A stretch of 64,000 nt of DNA from Achromobacter sp. B7 (GTDB lineage: Bacteria > Pseudomonadota > Gammaproteobacteria > Burkholderiales > Burkholderiaceae_B): the NCBI RefSeq assembly GCF_003600685.1, contig NZ_CP032084.1:5518001-5582000 (forward strand), in the 5' to 3' direction. The notes beneath the pieces are model-generated. The model did no database searches. It was not told where the DNA came from and was given only the letters and a program-made list of their open reading frames with translations. The translations under genes were made by a program, and so were the position numbers. Below, piece by piece: positions 42,231 to 51,831 of the stretch (positions within the stretch are counted from its first letter, which is position 1; every line of letters starts with the position of its first letter).

Positions 42231-43304
42231 ATGTCTGTCAGCGATATCGATTTGATCCACGCCTGGAAGCAGGTGCTGACGTTGTCGCGGCTTGAAGCCG
42301 GACAGATCGTCACCGTGCTGACCGGCGCCGACACGCACCCGCAAACCTTGCGCTGCGCGATCGCCGCCGCCACCGACCTGGGCGCCCGCGTCAACCGGCT
42401 GGACCTGCCGCCCGTCAACGCGGAAAAGTCCATCAGCCGCGACGCGCTGGCGTATCTGGGCGCCACGCCGCTGACGGGCAACCCGGCCGCCATCGCGGCG
42501 CTGAACGCCAGCGACCTGGTGCTGGACCTGATGACGCTGCTGTTCTCGCCCGAGCAGCATGACATCTTGCAGACCGGCACCAAGATCCTGCTGGCCATCG
42601 AACCGCCCGAAGTGCTGTGCCGCCTGGTCCCCACCGAGGCCGACCGCGCGCGCGTGCAGGCCGCCGCGCGTCGCATCGAAGCCGCCAAGCAAATGCACAT
42701 CACGTCCGACGCCGGCACCGACCTGCGCTGCGAACTGGGCGAGTTTCCCGCGATATCGGAATACGGCTTCGTGGACGAACCCGGCCGCTGGGACCACTGG
42801 CCCAGCGGCTTCGTCCTGACGTGGCCCAACGAAGGGCAAAGCCAAGGCCGCGTGGTATTGGACCGTGGCGACATCCTCTTGCCCATGAAGGACTACGTGA
42901 CCGACCCGATTGAACTGGTCATTGAAAACGGCTACGTCACCCGCATCAACGGCGGGCTTCAGGCAGACATCCTGAAGGAATACATGGCGGCGTATGAAGA
43001 CCCGGAAGCGTATGCCGTGTCGCATATCGGCTGGGGCCTGCAACCGCGCGCGCAGTGGTCCATGCTGGCGCACTACAACAAGGAAGCGCACATCGGCATG
43101 GACGCGCGCGCCTTCGAGGGCAATTTCCTGTGGTCCATGGGCCCCAACAATGAAGCAGGCGGCAGCCGCACCACCGCCTGCCATATCGACATCCCCATGC
43201 GCCATTGCAGCGTGGTGCTGGACGGTCAGCCGATGGTGACGCGCGGCGTGGTGCAAGACGAACCCGGCCTGGCGCACGCCGCCCGCCGCAAGGACAACAA
43301 ATGA
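42231..43304 (+). CDS. nicX: 2,5-dihydroxypyridine 5,6-dioxygenase
   Basis: The 357-residue enzyme opens the pyridine ring of 2,5-dihydroxypyridine to N-formylmaleamate with O2 and Fe(II). Expected iron ligands are visible: the His in SHIGWGLQP and the His and Asp in CHIDIPMRH. An aaggag ribosome site precedes the ATG. It is in the correct pathway order within the operon. Confidence 0.94.
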   Translation: MSVSDIDLIHAWKQVLTLSRLEAGQIVTVLTGADTHPQTLRCAIAAATDLGARVNRLDLPPVNAEKSISRDALAYLGATPLTGNPAAIAALNASDLVLDLMTLLFSPEQHDILQTGTKILLAIEPPEVLCRLVPTEADRARVQAAARRIEAAKQMHITSDAGTDLRCELGEFPAISEYGFVDEPGRWDHWPSGFVLTWPNEGQSQGRVVLDRGDILLPMKDYVTDPIELVIENGYVTRINGGLQADILKEYMAAYEDPEAYAVSHIGWGLQPRAQWSMLAHYNKEAHIGMDARAFEGNFLWSMGPNNEAGGSRTTACHIDIPMRHCSVVLDGQPMVTRGVVQDEPGLAHAARRKDNK

Positions 43305-43987
43305 ATGCTTCCACCCAAACCATTCCCGCCGACGCCGTCGCGGGTGACATCTCGGCCTACTCGCGGCAAGGCTTCGGCACGCCGTTGCCGCTGAAGGCGC
43401 CCTTTGGCCTGCTGATCGTGGACTTCGTCAACGGCTTTGCCGACCCGGCCGTGCTGGGCGGCGGCAACATTGCGCCGGCCATTGCGCAGACGCGGCACCT
43501 GCTGGCCCACGCGCGTGAACGCGGCTGGCCGGTCGCGCACAGCCGCATCGTGTTCTCGGACGACGATGCCGACAGCAACATTTTTTGCTTGAAGGTGCCC
43601 GCGATGTTGGCCCTGAAAGAACATAGCCACAACAGCGCCATCGTGCCCGAGCTTGCCCCGGCGCCCGGCGAATACGTGGTGCGCAAAAGCACGCCGTCTG
43701 CATTCTTCGGCACCATGCTGGCGCCGTGGCTGGCGCAGCGCGGCGTGCAGACCTTGCTGGTGGCCGGCTGCGTGACCAGCGGCTGCGTGCGCGCCAGCGT
43801 GGTGGATGCCATGCAGGCGGGCTTTCGGCCGCTGGTGGTGTCCGACTGCTGCGGCGACCGCGCGCTGGGGCCGCACGAAGCCAACCTGTTCGACATGGCG
43901 CAGAAGTACGCGGCTGTCATGCCCTTGGACCACGCGCTGGCCGAGACGCGCGCGTTGGTGGATGCCCCACTGCCGGCCGCGCGCTAA
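43301..43987 (+). CDS. nicF: Maleamate amidohydrolase
   Basis: The 228-residue protein is an isochorismatase-fold amidase with the triad Asp (LLIVDFVNGF), Lys (VVRKSTPSAFFGT) and Cys (VTSGCVRAS). It hydrolyses maleamate to maleate and ammonia. The ATG at 43301 overlaps the nicX stop, so expression is coupled. The longer frame from 43205 lies inside nicX. Confidence 0.94.
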   Translation: MNASTQTIPADAVAGDISAYSRQGFGTPLPLKAPFGLLIVDFVNGFADPAVLGGGNIAPAIAQTRHLLAHARERGWPVAHSRIVFSDDDADSNIFCLKVPAMLALKEHSHNSAIVPELAPAPGEYVVRKSTPSAFFGTMLAPWLAQRGVQTLLVAGCVTSGCVRASVVDAMQAGFRPLVVSDCCGDRALGPHEANLFDMAQKYAAVMPLDHALAETRALVDAPLPAAR

Positions 43988-44035
43988 GCGCGACATAATC
44001 GTCAACCGGCCCGGCCCCTCCCCTTCGCTGCCCTC

Positions 44036-46399
44036 ATGCCCCTGCCCCAGCCCCACCTACTGCCTGGCGCGCTGCTTGCCCACCCCGACGCCTTGCTGGT
44101 GGTGCGCGAGCCGTCGGCGCCGCCCAAACCCGCGCCGGGTCAGCCGGGCTCCGCCACCGAATACGTCCAGCCCACGCCCGAAATATTCGTGGCCATCGTG
44201 CGCGATGCCGGCCTGGTCGCGGGCGACACGCCGTCGCCCGGTTGGCGCGTGCTGGCATTCAACGGGCATGTGGACCTGGGCACCGGTATCCGCACGTCGC
44301 TGGCGCAGATCGTTGCCGAAGAACTGGACGTGCCCCTGTCACGGCTGGACATGGTGCTGGGCCACACCAGCGCCGCGCCCAACCAGGGGCCGACCATCGC
44401 CAGCGCCAGCATCCAGATTTCCGCCGTGCCATTGCGCCGCGCCGCCGCGCAAGCGCGCGAACATCTGCTGATGCTGGCGGCGCAGCGGCTGGGCGTGCCG
44501 CGTGACGCGCTGTGCGTGCGTGATGGCGTGGTGCAGGTGCGGGACCAGGAGGATCGCCGGCCACGGCAAGGTCGGCACGACGACGGCGATACGACGCATC
44601 ACAACAATGCCGCGCCACACTGCCCGCAAGCGCTCAGCTATGGCGATTTGCTTGCCGGCCAGCACATCCGCTTGACGCTGGCCGCGCCCGACGCCCCCGT
44701 CCGCCTCAAACCCGCCAGCGAATATCGCATCGTCGGCCAGGGCGTCGCCCGCGTGGACATCCCCGCCAAGGCCACGGGCGAACTGAGCTTCGTGCACGAC
44801 GTGCGCGTGCCGGGCATGCGGCATGGCCGCGTCGTGCGCCCGCCGCACCCCGGGCGCGATGCCGGCGACTTCATCGGCCAATGCCTGATCGATGTGGACC
44901 GCGCCTCCGTGGCCCATTTGCCAGGCAATGTGCAGGTGGTGGTGCAAAGCGATTTCATCGGCGTCGTGGCCGACCGCGAAGAACAGGCCATTGCCGCCAT
45001 GCGCGCCCTGAAGGTCCGGTGGAAGCCCATTCCGCCCGCGCCCGACCTGAGCGATGTGGCTGCCGCCATCCATGCCAACCCGGCCCGCGCGCGGCCGCTG
45101 ATCGAAGACGGTGACGTGGACGCCGCCTGCGCCCAGGCCGCCACGCACCTGCGCCGCCGCTACGTCTGGCCGTATCAGATGCACGCGTCCATCGGCCCAT
45201 CCTGCGCCGTGGCGGATTTTCGTGACGGGCGATTGACGATGTGGACGGGCACGCAAAACCCCCACATGCTGCGCACCGATCTGGACCGCCTGCTGCACCT
45301 GGGCGAAGGCCAGATCGACCTGATCCGCCTGGAAGCCGCCGGGTGCTACGGGCGCAATTGCGCGGACGACGTCTGCGCCGACGCGGCGCTGCTGTCGATG
45401 GCGGTGGGCGCGCCGGTGCGCGTGCAGCTGACGCGTGAACAAGAACACCAATGGGAGCCCAAGGGCACCGGCCAGTTGATGGACGTGGGCGCCGCCATCG
45501 ACGCGCAAGGCAATCTGCTGGCGGTCGACTTCGCCGTGCGCTACCCGTCCAACGATGCGCCACTGCTGGCCTTGCTGTTGACCGGCGCCGTCTCGGGCGA
45601 CCCGCGCACACTGGAAATGGGCGACCGCACCGCCGCGCCGCCCTATCGCTACGCGGCGCGGCGCGTCGTCTGCCACGACATGCCGCCGATCGTGCGTTCG
45701 TCTTGGTTGCGCGGCGTATCGGCCCTGCCCAATTCCTTTGCGCATGACTGCATGATCGACGAGCTGGCCGAGGCCGCCGGCGCCGACCCGGTCGAATACC
45801 GCTTGCGCAACCTGGACGACGCGCGCGCCGTCGCGCTGATCGATGCCACGGCCAGGCAGGCGGGATGGCACGCGCGCGCCGCCGGCAGCCGGGGCCAGCC
45901 GGACGCCGACGGCTTACTGCGCGGGCGGGGCATTGCCTATGCGCGCTATGTGCACAGCAAGTTCCCCGGCTTCGGCGCCGCGTGGGCGGCCTGGGTCATC
46001 GACCTGTGCGTGGACCCGGCCACGGGGCGCGTGCGCGTCGAGCGCATTGTCGTCGGCCAGGACACGGGCATGATCGTCAACCCGGCCGGCGTGCGCCATC
46101 AAGTCCATGGCAACGTGATCCAGACGCTTAGCCGCTGTCTGATTGAAAAGGTGTCGTTTGACGACGCCGGCGTGGCCAGCCGCGAATGGGGCGGCTACCC
46201 CATCATCGGCTTCAAGGACGTACCCGCCATTGACGTCTTGCTGATGCCGCGCCAGGACGAACCGCCGATGGGCGCGGGCGAATCCGCATCCGTGCCCGGC
46301 CCCGCCGCCATTGCCAACGCCTTGTTCGACGCCACCGGGAAGCGCTTTTACGAAGCGCCATTCACGCCCGACGCCGTGCTGGCGGTGTTGGCGGCCTGA
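44036..46399 (+). CDS. Molybdenum hydroxylase large subunit (aldehyde oxidase/IorB type)
   Basis: The 787-residue protein is a molybdopterin-binding hydroxylase subunit. It has FNGHVDLGTGIRTSLAQIVAEEL, GPTIASASIQ, a TGELSFVHDVRVPGMRHGRV region and a C-terminal MGAGESASVPGPAAIANALFDATGKRF near residue 744, which supplies the conserved catalytic Glu. No iron-sulfur subunit is next to it; nicA is the only one in the window. It may be the molybdenum catalytic partner of NicA and the heme protein NicB in a three-part nicotinate dehydrogenase, or hydroxylate a related pyridine. Confidence 0.85.
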   Translation: MPLPQPHLLPGALLAHPDALLVVREPSAPPKPAPGQPGSATEYVQPTPEIFVAIVRDAGLVAGDTPSPGWRVLAFNGHVDLGTGIRTSLAQIVAEELDVPLSRLDMVLGHTSAAPNQGPTIASASIQISAVPLRRAAAQAREHLLMLAAQRLGVPRDALCVRDGVVQVRDQEDRRPRQGRHDDGDTTHHNNAAPHCPQALSYGDLLAGQHIRLTLAAPDAPVRLKPASEYRIVGQGVARVDIPAKATGELSFVHDVRVPGMRHGRVVRPPHPGRDAGDFIGQCLIDVDRASVAHLPGNVQVVVQSDFIGVVADREEQAIAAMRALKVRWKPIPPAPDLSDVAAAIHANPARARPLIEDGDVDAACAQAATHLRRRYVWPYQMHASIGPSCAVADFRDGRLTMWTGTQNPHMLRTDLDRLLHLGEGQIDLIRLEAAGCYGRNCADDVCADAALLSMAVGAPVRVQLTREQEHQWEPKGTGQLMDVGAAIDAQGNLLAVDFAVRYPSNDAPLLALLLTGAVSGDPRTLEMGDRTAAPPYRYAARRVVCHDMPPIVRSSWLRGVSALPNSFAHDCMIDELAEAAGADPVEYRLRNLDDARAVALIDATARQAGWHARAAGSRGQPDADGLLRGRGIAYARYVHSKFPGFGAAWAAWVIDLCVDPATGRVRVERIVVGQDTGMIVNPAGVRHQVHGNVIQTLSRCLIEKVSFDDAGVASREWGGYPIIGFKDVPAIDVLLMPRQDEPPMGAGESASVPGPAAIANALFDATGKRFYEAPFTPDAVLAVLAA

Positions 46400-46453
46400 C
46401 CCACGCTACAACGCCACACAACAACACATCAACGCCACGCAAGCATCAGCCCC

Positions 46454-47488
46454 ATGACGGACATCAACATCCTGGTATTACGCCAAGCCTTGGCCTGGCA
46501 ACAAGCCGGCATCCCGGCCTGGCTGTTCACCGTGGTCCGTACGTGGGGGTCGTCGCCCCGGCCCGCCGGGTCGATCATGGCGATGAACGCGCAAGGCGCG
46601 GTGGTGGGGTCGGTGTCTGGTGGCTGCATTGAAGACGACTTGGCCGATCGCGTTCGCGCCCTGGGCGATGACGCGCACTTGCCGGTGCTGATGCGCTACG
46701 GCGTGCTGGCGGACGATGCACGCCGCTTCGGCATCCCTTGCGGCGGCACGGTGCAATTGTTGATGGAACGCATCGGCGCGCACAGCCTGCTGCCAGAACT
46801 GCTGCAAGCCTGCGTGGAGCGGCGCTGCGTCACGCGTACCGTCGATCTGTCATCCGGGCACACGCGATTGCAGGGCGCACAGCCCGACATCGCGCCGCAA
46901 TTGACTGACGCGACGTTGACGGTGGGCTTTGGTCCCGCCGCGCGCCTCATCGTGATTGGCGCGGGTGACACCAGCCGATATCTCTGCCAGATCGCGCTGA
47001 CCTTGGGCTTTGAAATCATCGTTTGCGACCCGCGTGAATCGCATCAGGGCGATTGGGCGCAGGACGGCATAACTTTCACGCGCGAGATGCCGGACGACGT
47101 CATCCTGCGCGTGCAACCCGACGCACGAACCGCCGTGGTCGCCTTGACGCATGACCCCAAGCTGGATGACCTGGCGCTGATCGATGCGCTGCAATCCAAC
47201 GCTTTCTATGTCGGCGCCATCGGCTCGCGCAAGAACAGCGAGCAGCGCCGCGCGCGGCTGCGCGAGTACTTTGATCTGACCGACGCCGACCTGCACAAAC
47301 TGCGCGGCCCGGCCGGCGTATTCATCGGCAGCAAGACTCCCGCCGAGATCGCGTTGTCGATCTTGGCGGAAGTGGTGGCGGCCAAGAACGGAGTGAGCTT
47401 CCTTGCCGCCGCCCCGCTCACACGCTGTCCAGCCCCGATCGATCAACCGCCGCCGCCGCCGCTTGCGCAGCCTGCATTTCCTCAATGA
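46454..47488 (+). CDS. XdhC/CoxI-family molybdenum cofactor maturation protein
   Basis: The 344-residue protein has the XdhC layout: an N-terminal part with WGSSPRPAGSIM and SVSGGCIEDDL, then a Rossmann domain with VIGAGDTSRYLCQIALTLGF and a GSRKNSEQRRARL segment. XdhC proteins bind, sulfurate-protect and insert the molybdenum cofactor in xanthine-oxidase-type enzymes. It follows the hydroxylase and probably matures it and nicotinate dehydrogenase. Its 3' end overlaps the convergent GAF gene by 71 bases, and the tail beyond residue 320 is Pro-rich. Confidence 0.9.
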   Translation: MTDINILVLRQALAWQQAGIPAWLFTVVRTWGSSPRPAGSIMAMNAQGAVVGSVSGGCIEDDLADRVRALGDDAHLPVLMRYGVLADDARRFGIPCGGTVQLLMERIGAHSLLPELLQACVERRCVTRTVDLSSGHTRLQGAQPDIAPQLTDATLTVGFGPAARLIVIGAGDTSRYLCQIALTLGFEIIVCDPRESHQGDWAQDGITFTREMPDDVILRVQPDARTAVVALTHDPKLDDLALIDALQSNAFYVGAIGSRKNSEQRRARLREYFDLTDADLHKLRGPAGVFIGSKTPAEIALSILAEVVAAKNGVSFLAAAPLTRCPAPIDQPPPPPLAQPAFPQ

Positions 47489-47963
47489 AGACCGGCGCGC
47501 ACATGCCCGCGATCACCGCCGCCAGATCCCGGTCGGCAAGATCGTAGGCCTTGCGACCGGCCAGCAGGTTCAGCGACCCGATCACCCGGCCCTGGTAGCG
47601 CACCGGAATATTGAACGCGGATTGCAGGCCGCGCTCGATCAGCATCGGCGCTTCGGAAAACACCGACCGCACGTCGTCTTCATCGCTGGCCACATACAGC
47701 AGGCCTTGCTCCAGCACATGACGCGACCACGGCCCGTTGCCCGTGGCCTTGAAGCCGCCCAGCGGGCTGATGCTTTCATCCGACGTGTACAAGCGCTTCA
47801 TCAGGCGGTGCTCTGGCAGATACAGCAGCGCGGTGAACAGCTGATGCCCGAAGGCGTCCGCCAGCAAGGCCGACACCACTTGCCACTGCGCCGCGCGGTC
47901 TTCTGCCTGAGCCAGGGCCCGCGCATGCGCCGCCCACGGCGCCAAGGTTGATGTCTGTGTCAT
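47418..47963 (-). CDS. GAF-domain protein
   Basis: The 181-residue protein is a single GAF domain (FTALLYLPEHRLMKRLYTSDESISPLGGFK, then SAFNIPVRYQGRVIGSLNLLAGRKAYDLADRDLAAVIA). It has no output domain. It could bind a small ligand for the operon. Its start overlaps the MFS stop by one base, so it is the last gene of a leftward operon. The Ala-rich C-terminus overlaps the end of the XdhC gene on the other strand. Confidence 0.8.
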   Translation of the reverse strand: MTQTSTLAPWAAHARALAQAEDRAAQWQVVSALLADAFGHQLFTALLYLPEHRLMKRLYTSDESISPLGGFKATGNGPWSRHVLEQGLLYVASDEDDVRSVFSEAPMLIERGLQSAFNIPVRYQGRVIGSLNLLAGRKAYDLADRDLAAVIAGMCAPVFIEEMQAAQAAAAAVDRSGLDSV

Positions 47964-49315
47964 CAGTGAATCGCCTCCAGCACCACGCCACGCGTGTTCT
48001 TGCCAAAGAACAGGATGCCCAGCCCGCCCACCAGCAAGATCGCCGTCATCATGGCGAACACGCCGGCAAAGCCCAGTACGGGATACGCCACGCCGACGAT
48101 GGTGGGCGATGCAATCGAGCCGATGCGCGCAAAGGCCGATGCCGCGCCCATGCCGGTTGCCCTGATCGACGTCGGATAGATCTCGGCGGTGTAGGTGTAC
48201 TGACCGGCAATCACGCCATTCATGCCGAACGACAGCAACATGCTCAACATGATGATCTGCTGTTCACCACTGGCCAAAGCCAGGCCCAGCGCCGACAGGC
48301 ACGACAGCAGCATGTACGCCAGAATCGTGTACTTGCGGCCGATCTTGTCGTTGAAATACGCGGCGGAAAAATAGCCGGGAATCTGCGACAGATAGATCAG
48401 GATGGTGTACGAAAAGCTCTTGGTGATGGTGAAACCGCGCTCGACCAGCAAGCTGGGAATCCACACCAGGAAGGCGTAGTAGCAGAACAGCACCGTGATC
48501 CAGAACACCCACACCAGCACCGTCGTGCCCAGGTAGGTTTTCGAGAACAAGGACGTCAGTTTGTCCATCGCGCTTTGCGGATTTTCGGCGGCGGTGGCGG
48601 CGCGGCGCGTCGCAACGGGCGTGGGTAGCGGACGGCCCAGCTTTTGCTGCACTTCGGCTTCGATGGCCGAGCAGATGCGGTCGGCTTCGGCGGTCTGGCC
48701 GGTGTGTTCAAGCCAGCGCGGCGATTCAAACAGCGACTTGCGCCACCACAGCAAAAACACTACCGGCACGGAAGCAATCACCATGATCCAGCGCCAACCG
48801 TCGTCGCTCATCGGCACGATGAAATAGCCCAGCAACGCCGACAGCACGAAGCCGAACGAGAAGAAACCCGCCAGCGCGCCCGTGAAGCGTCCACGGTATT
48901 TGCTGCTGACAAATTCCGCCAGATACGGCGCGATGATGGCGCCTTCCGCGCCCATGCCGATGCCGGCAATCATGCGCAGGATGTAGAACTCGTGATAGTT
49001 GCGCGCAAACGCGTTGATGAACGTGGCCACGCAGAACAGCAACAAGGCCCACATCATGATTTTCTTGCGGCCGTAGCGGTCACCCAGGATGCCCGAGAAC
49101 AGCGCGCCCACCAGAAAGCCGACGTACGTGCTGCTGGCGATCCAGCCGATCTGGCCGGTGGATAAGCCCCACTGCGTGCGCAGTGAAGGGATGATGAAGG
49201 CAATGATGCCGGCGTCCAGTGCTTCAAACGCAAGCCCCAGGCCGCCGATCATCAGCAACCTGAAATGGAAGCTGGAAAACGGTAGCCGTTCCAGGCGGTC
49301 CGATACGGAATACAT
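47963..49315 (-). CDS. MFS transporter (sugar/aromatic-acid porter group)
   Basis: The 450-residue protein has twelve membrane segments with MFS signatures (GILGDRYGRKKIMMW, RMIAGIGMGAEGAIIAPYLAEF, ESPRWLEHTGQ, NDKIGRKYTIL, EIYPTSIRATGMG). It lies in an operon with an amidohydrolase and a GAF protein and could import the substrate of that hydrolase. It is a second transporter, separate from the NiaP-like one at 33669. Confidence 0.85.
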   Translation of the reverse strand: MYSVSDRLERLPFSSFHFRLLMIGGLGLAFEALDAGIIAFIIPSLRTQWGLSTGQIGWIASSTYVGFLVGALFSGILGDRYGRKKIMMWALLLFCVATFINAFARNYHEFYILRMIAGIGMGAEGAIIAPYLAEFVSSKYRGRFTGALAGFFSFGFVLSALLGYFIVPMSDDGWRWIMVIASVPVVFLLWWRKSLFESPRWLEHTGQTAEADRICSAIEAEVQQKLGRPLPTPVATRRAATAAENPQSAMDKLTSLFSKTYLGTTVLVWVFWITVLFCYYAFLVWIPSLLVERGFTITKSFSYTILIYLSQIPGYFSAAYFNDKIGRKYTILAYMLLSCLSALGLALASGEQQIIMLSMLLSFGMNGVIAGQYTYTAEIYPTSIRATGMGAASAFARIGSIASPTIVGVAYPVLGFAGVFAMMTAILLVGGLGILFFGKNTRGVVLEAIH

Positions 49316-49349
49316 GGTGAAGATTTCCGGAAGTAAGGGTGAAAGAACG

Positions 49350-50579
49350 TCAGCAGGCGTTCTTGTGCAGCAAGCCGCGGTTCATGATGAGCTTGATGGA
49401 ATCGGGCTGCGTCAGCAGGGCGATGTCGTCCAGCGGGTTGCCGTCGACCAGCAACAGGTCGGCATGCGCGCCTTCGCGGACTTCACCCAGCAAGCCTTCC
49501 TGGTTCAAGATCTCGGCGCCGATCAACGTCGCTTGCTGGATCACCTTGGCGTTGCCCAGCACGCGCGCGCGCAAGGGCAGTTCGTCGGCTTGCATGTAGT
49601 GGGTTTCGCCCAGCAGGTCGCTGCCGTAGCCCATCTTCACGCCGACTTCGTCCAGGATTTCCAGCGCCTTCAGGCCCTGGGTGCGCACGGTGGCGATTTT
49701 CTTGACCGAGTCCGCCGGCAGGCCATAGCGCTCGCCGTCGTTGGCCAGGCCTTCGTAGGTGATCAGCGTGGGCACCATGTAGGCGCCATGTTCTTTCATC
49801 ACCTCGGCCGCCTCGCGGTCCACCAGGTTGCCGTGTTCGATGGTGCGCACGCCGCAGCGCACGGCACGCGTGATGGCGCGCGGCGTGTAAGCGTGGGCCA
49901 TCACATAGGTGTTGGCGTTGCTGGCTTCTTCAACGATGGCGATCAGTTCTGATTCAGAAAACCCCAGGTTCTGAATCGGATCGTTCGGCGACGCCACACC
50001 GCCCGAGGCCATGACCTTGATTTGCGTGGCGCCTTTCAGGATTTCCTCACGCACCGCCAGGCGGCAGTTGTCCACCCCGTCGACCACGCGGCCGATGTTG
50101 CCGATCTTGACCGAGCACGGGCAGGGGTCCAGTTCGTCGTTGCGCGGCCGGAAGTCGCCATGGCCGCCCGTCTGCGACAGGGCTTTGCCCGAGCAGAACA
50201 GGCGCGGGCCATCGACCACGCCGTCCAGCACGGCTTGCGCCAAGGCCCAATCCGCGCCGCCGGCATCGCGCACCGAGGTAAAGCCCCGGTCCAGCATGCC
50301 TTGCATGATGGGCAAGGCGCGCAGCAGTGCCAGCGCGTTGGGCAAGGCGGCCACGCGGCCCAGGTTGAACGACGAGGCCACCACGTGCACGTGGCAGTCG
50401 ATCATGCCCGGCATCAAGGTCATGCCCCTGGCGTCAACCACTTCGGCGTCGGGCGCCGTCAGCGCGTCGGCGCTGATGCGGGAGATCATTCCGTCTTCGA
50501 TCAATACGTTGGCCGCGTCTTCGAGGACCATCGATCGGGTATTCAAGATCTTGCAATTCTTAACAACAACCGGCTTCAT
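49350..50579 (-). CDS. Amidohydrolase-family metal-dependent hydrolase
   Basis: The 409-residue protein shows the amidohydrolase pattern: MPGMIDCHVHVV metal-binding motif (His pair near residues 60), GATQIKVMASGGVASPNDP with the bridging Lys, VMAHAYTPRAITRAV and IEHGNLVDREAAEVM with further His ligands, and a late GSDLLGETH Asp. Relatives are prolidase- or imidazolonepropionase-like; substrate unknown. It is divergent from a LysR gene, with a 216-bp control region between them. Confidence 0.88.
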   Translation of the reverse strand: MKPVVVKNCKILNTRSMVLEDAANVLIEDGMISRISADALTAPDAEVVDARGMTLMPGMIDCHVHVVASSFNLGRVAALPNALALLRALPIMQGMLDRGFTSVRDAGGADWALAQAVLDGVVDGPRLFCSGKALSQTGGHGDFRPRNDELDPCPCSVKIGNIGRVVDGVDNCRLAVREEILKGATQIKVMASGGVASPNDPIQNLGFSESELIAIVEEASNANTYVMAHAYTPRAITRAVRCGVRTIEHGNLVDREAAEVMKEHGAYMVPTLITYEGLANDGERYGLPADSVKKIATVRTQGLKALEILDEVGVKMGYGSDLLGETHYMQADELPLRARVLGNAKVIQQATLIGAEILNQEGLLGEVREGAHADLLLVDGNPLDDIALLTQPDSIKLIMNRGLLHKNAC

Positions 50580-50795
50580 AAATAAATCACGCTATCTGTT
50601 CAACATGCAGGAAATTCAGCATGGCGAACTCTACCGGTACAATCCAAACGTCCGATACCGGGTCTCCCCTTAGGCGTTCGACACAAAATAGAACAGCCTT
50701 ATGAGCTTTACTCATACCCCTCTTTGGGAATGCTCCGCGCCGGTTTTGAGCCACATTTCTTATCCGCGATTCATAGCCGGATTGCGCACACCACC
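50580..50795. promoter_or_regulatory. Divergent region between amidohydrolase and LysR genes
   Basis: The 216 bases contain AT-rich patches (ataaataaatcacgctatctg at the amidohydrolase side, and cctctttgggaatgc toward the LysR). A T-N11-A LysR motif cannot be picked out with confidence. Confidence 0.4.
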
Positions 50796-51776
50796 ATGAG
50801 ACGTCGCTGCCCCACCCTCTCAGAGTTGAACGCGTTCACCGCGGCGGCGCGTCACTTGTCGTTCTCCAAGGCGGGCAAGGAACTGTTCGTGACGCAAAGC
50901 GCGATCAGCCGGCATATCGCCACGCTGGAAAGCTATCTGGGCCACACCCTGTTCATTCGCGCCACCAATGGCTTGCAGCTGACCCGCATGGGCGCGACCT
51001 ACCTGAGCCTGATCCGGCCGGCCCTGCACACGCTGGAAAGCGCCACATCGCAGGTCATGGCCACGCAGCAGTCGGCCAAGTCGTTGAACGTATCGGCCGC
51101 GCCCACCTTCGCCGCGCAATGGTTGTTTCCCCGCTTGAAGACATTTCGCGCCTTTAACCCGGACATCTCGGTCAATTTCGTGCGCTACAGCGTGGCGGAT
51201 TACAAAAGCACCGAACTGGATTTCGATGCATCCATCCAGTATGGCTATGGGGATTGGCACGATGGCGACGCCAAGTACCTGACCGGGCGCGAAACCCGCC
51301 TGGTGTGCTCACCCGATTATCTGGAACAGCACCCCATCAACAGCCTGGAAGACATCAAGCAGTGCACGCTGCTACAGCACATCGAGATTCCGCTGTCGTG
51401 GGAATACTGGTTTTCCACGTATATCGGCGATTATGATCGCGCGCGTTTCGGCCCGGGGTTCAATCTGTTTTCAATGATTATCCAGGCGGCCTCATCCGGC
51501 TTCGGCGTGGCCTTGATGCCGCATTGCCTGATCGAAAAGGAACTGGCGACGGGGCAGCTGGTGGACGTGTTCGACCGCGCGTTTGAAAGCCCGCTGGGTT
51601 ATTACCTGTGCGCGCCGAACTGGCGCAGCAATATGGAAAGCTATGACCGCCTGAGCCAGTGGCTGTCGCATGAATGTTTGCATGGCGCGGCCGTGGAAGG
51701 CGCCATGGTGCAAACCGCCAAGCCGGATGCCGATTGCCCCTATTGCGCGGCGGGTCTGGCGCCCACGGGCGGATAA
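50796..51776 (+). CDS. LysR-family regulator (GcvA-like)
   Basis: The 326-residue protein has an N-terminal LysR helix-turn-helix (SELNAFTAAARHLSFSKAGKELFVTQSAISRHIATLESYLGHTLFIR) and a periplasmic-binding-like effector domain; it belongs to the GcvA branch by sequence feel. The ATG at 50796 is chosen from homology, the 24 residues upstream being extra. It probably controls the divergent amidohydrolase-MFS-GAF operon. The C-terminus ends with a Cys-containing DADCPYCAAG tail beyond the usual domain. Confidence 0.9.
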   Translation: MRRRCPTLSELNAFTAAARHLSFSKAGKELFVTQSAISRHIATLESYLGHTLFIRATNGLQLTRMGATYLSLIRPALHTLESATSQVMATQQSAKSLNVSAAPTFAAQWLFPRLKTFRAFNPDISVNFVRYSVADYKSTELDFDASIQYGYGDWHDGDAKYLTGRETRLVCSPDYLEQHPINSLEDIKQCTLLQHIEIPLSWEYWFSTYIGDYDRARFGPGFNLFSMIIQAASSGFGVALMPHCLIEKELATGQLVDVFDRAFESPLGYYLCAPNWRSNMESYDRLSQWLSHECLHGAAVEGAMVQTAKPDADCPYCAAGLAPTGG

Positions 51777-51831
51777 CGACAAAAAAAGGAATATGGGCAA
51801 GAGCCGGCATCCGCCCCCCCTGCCCACGTAA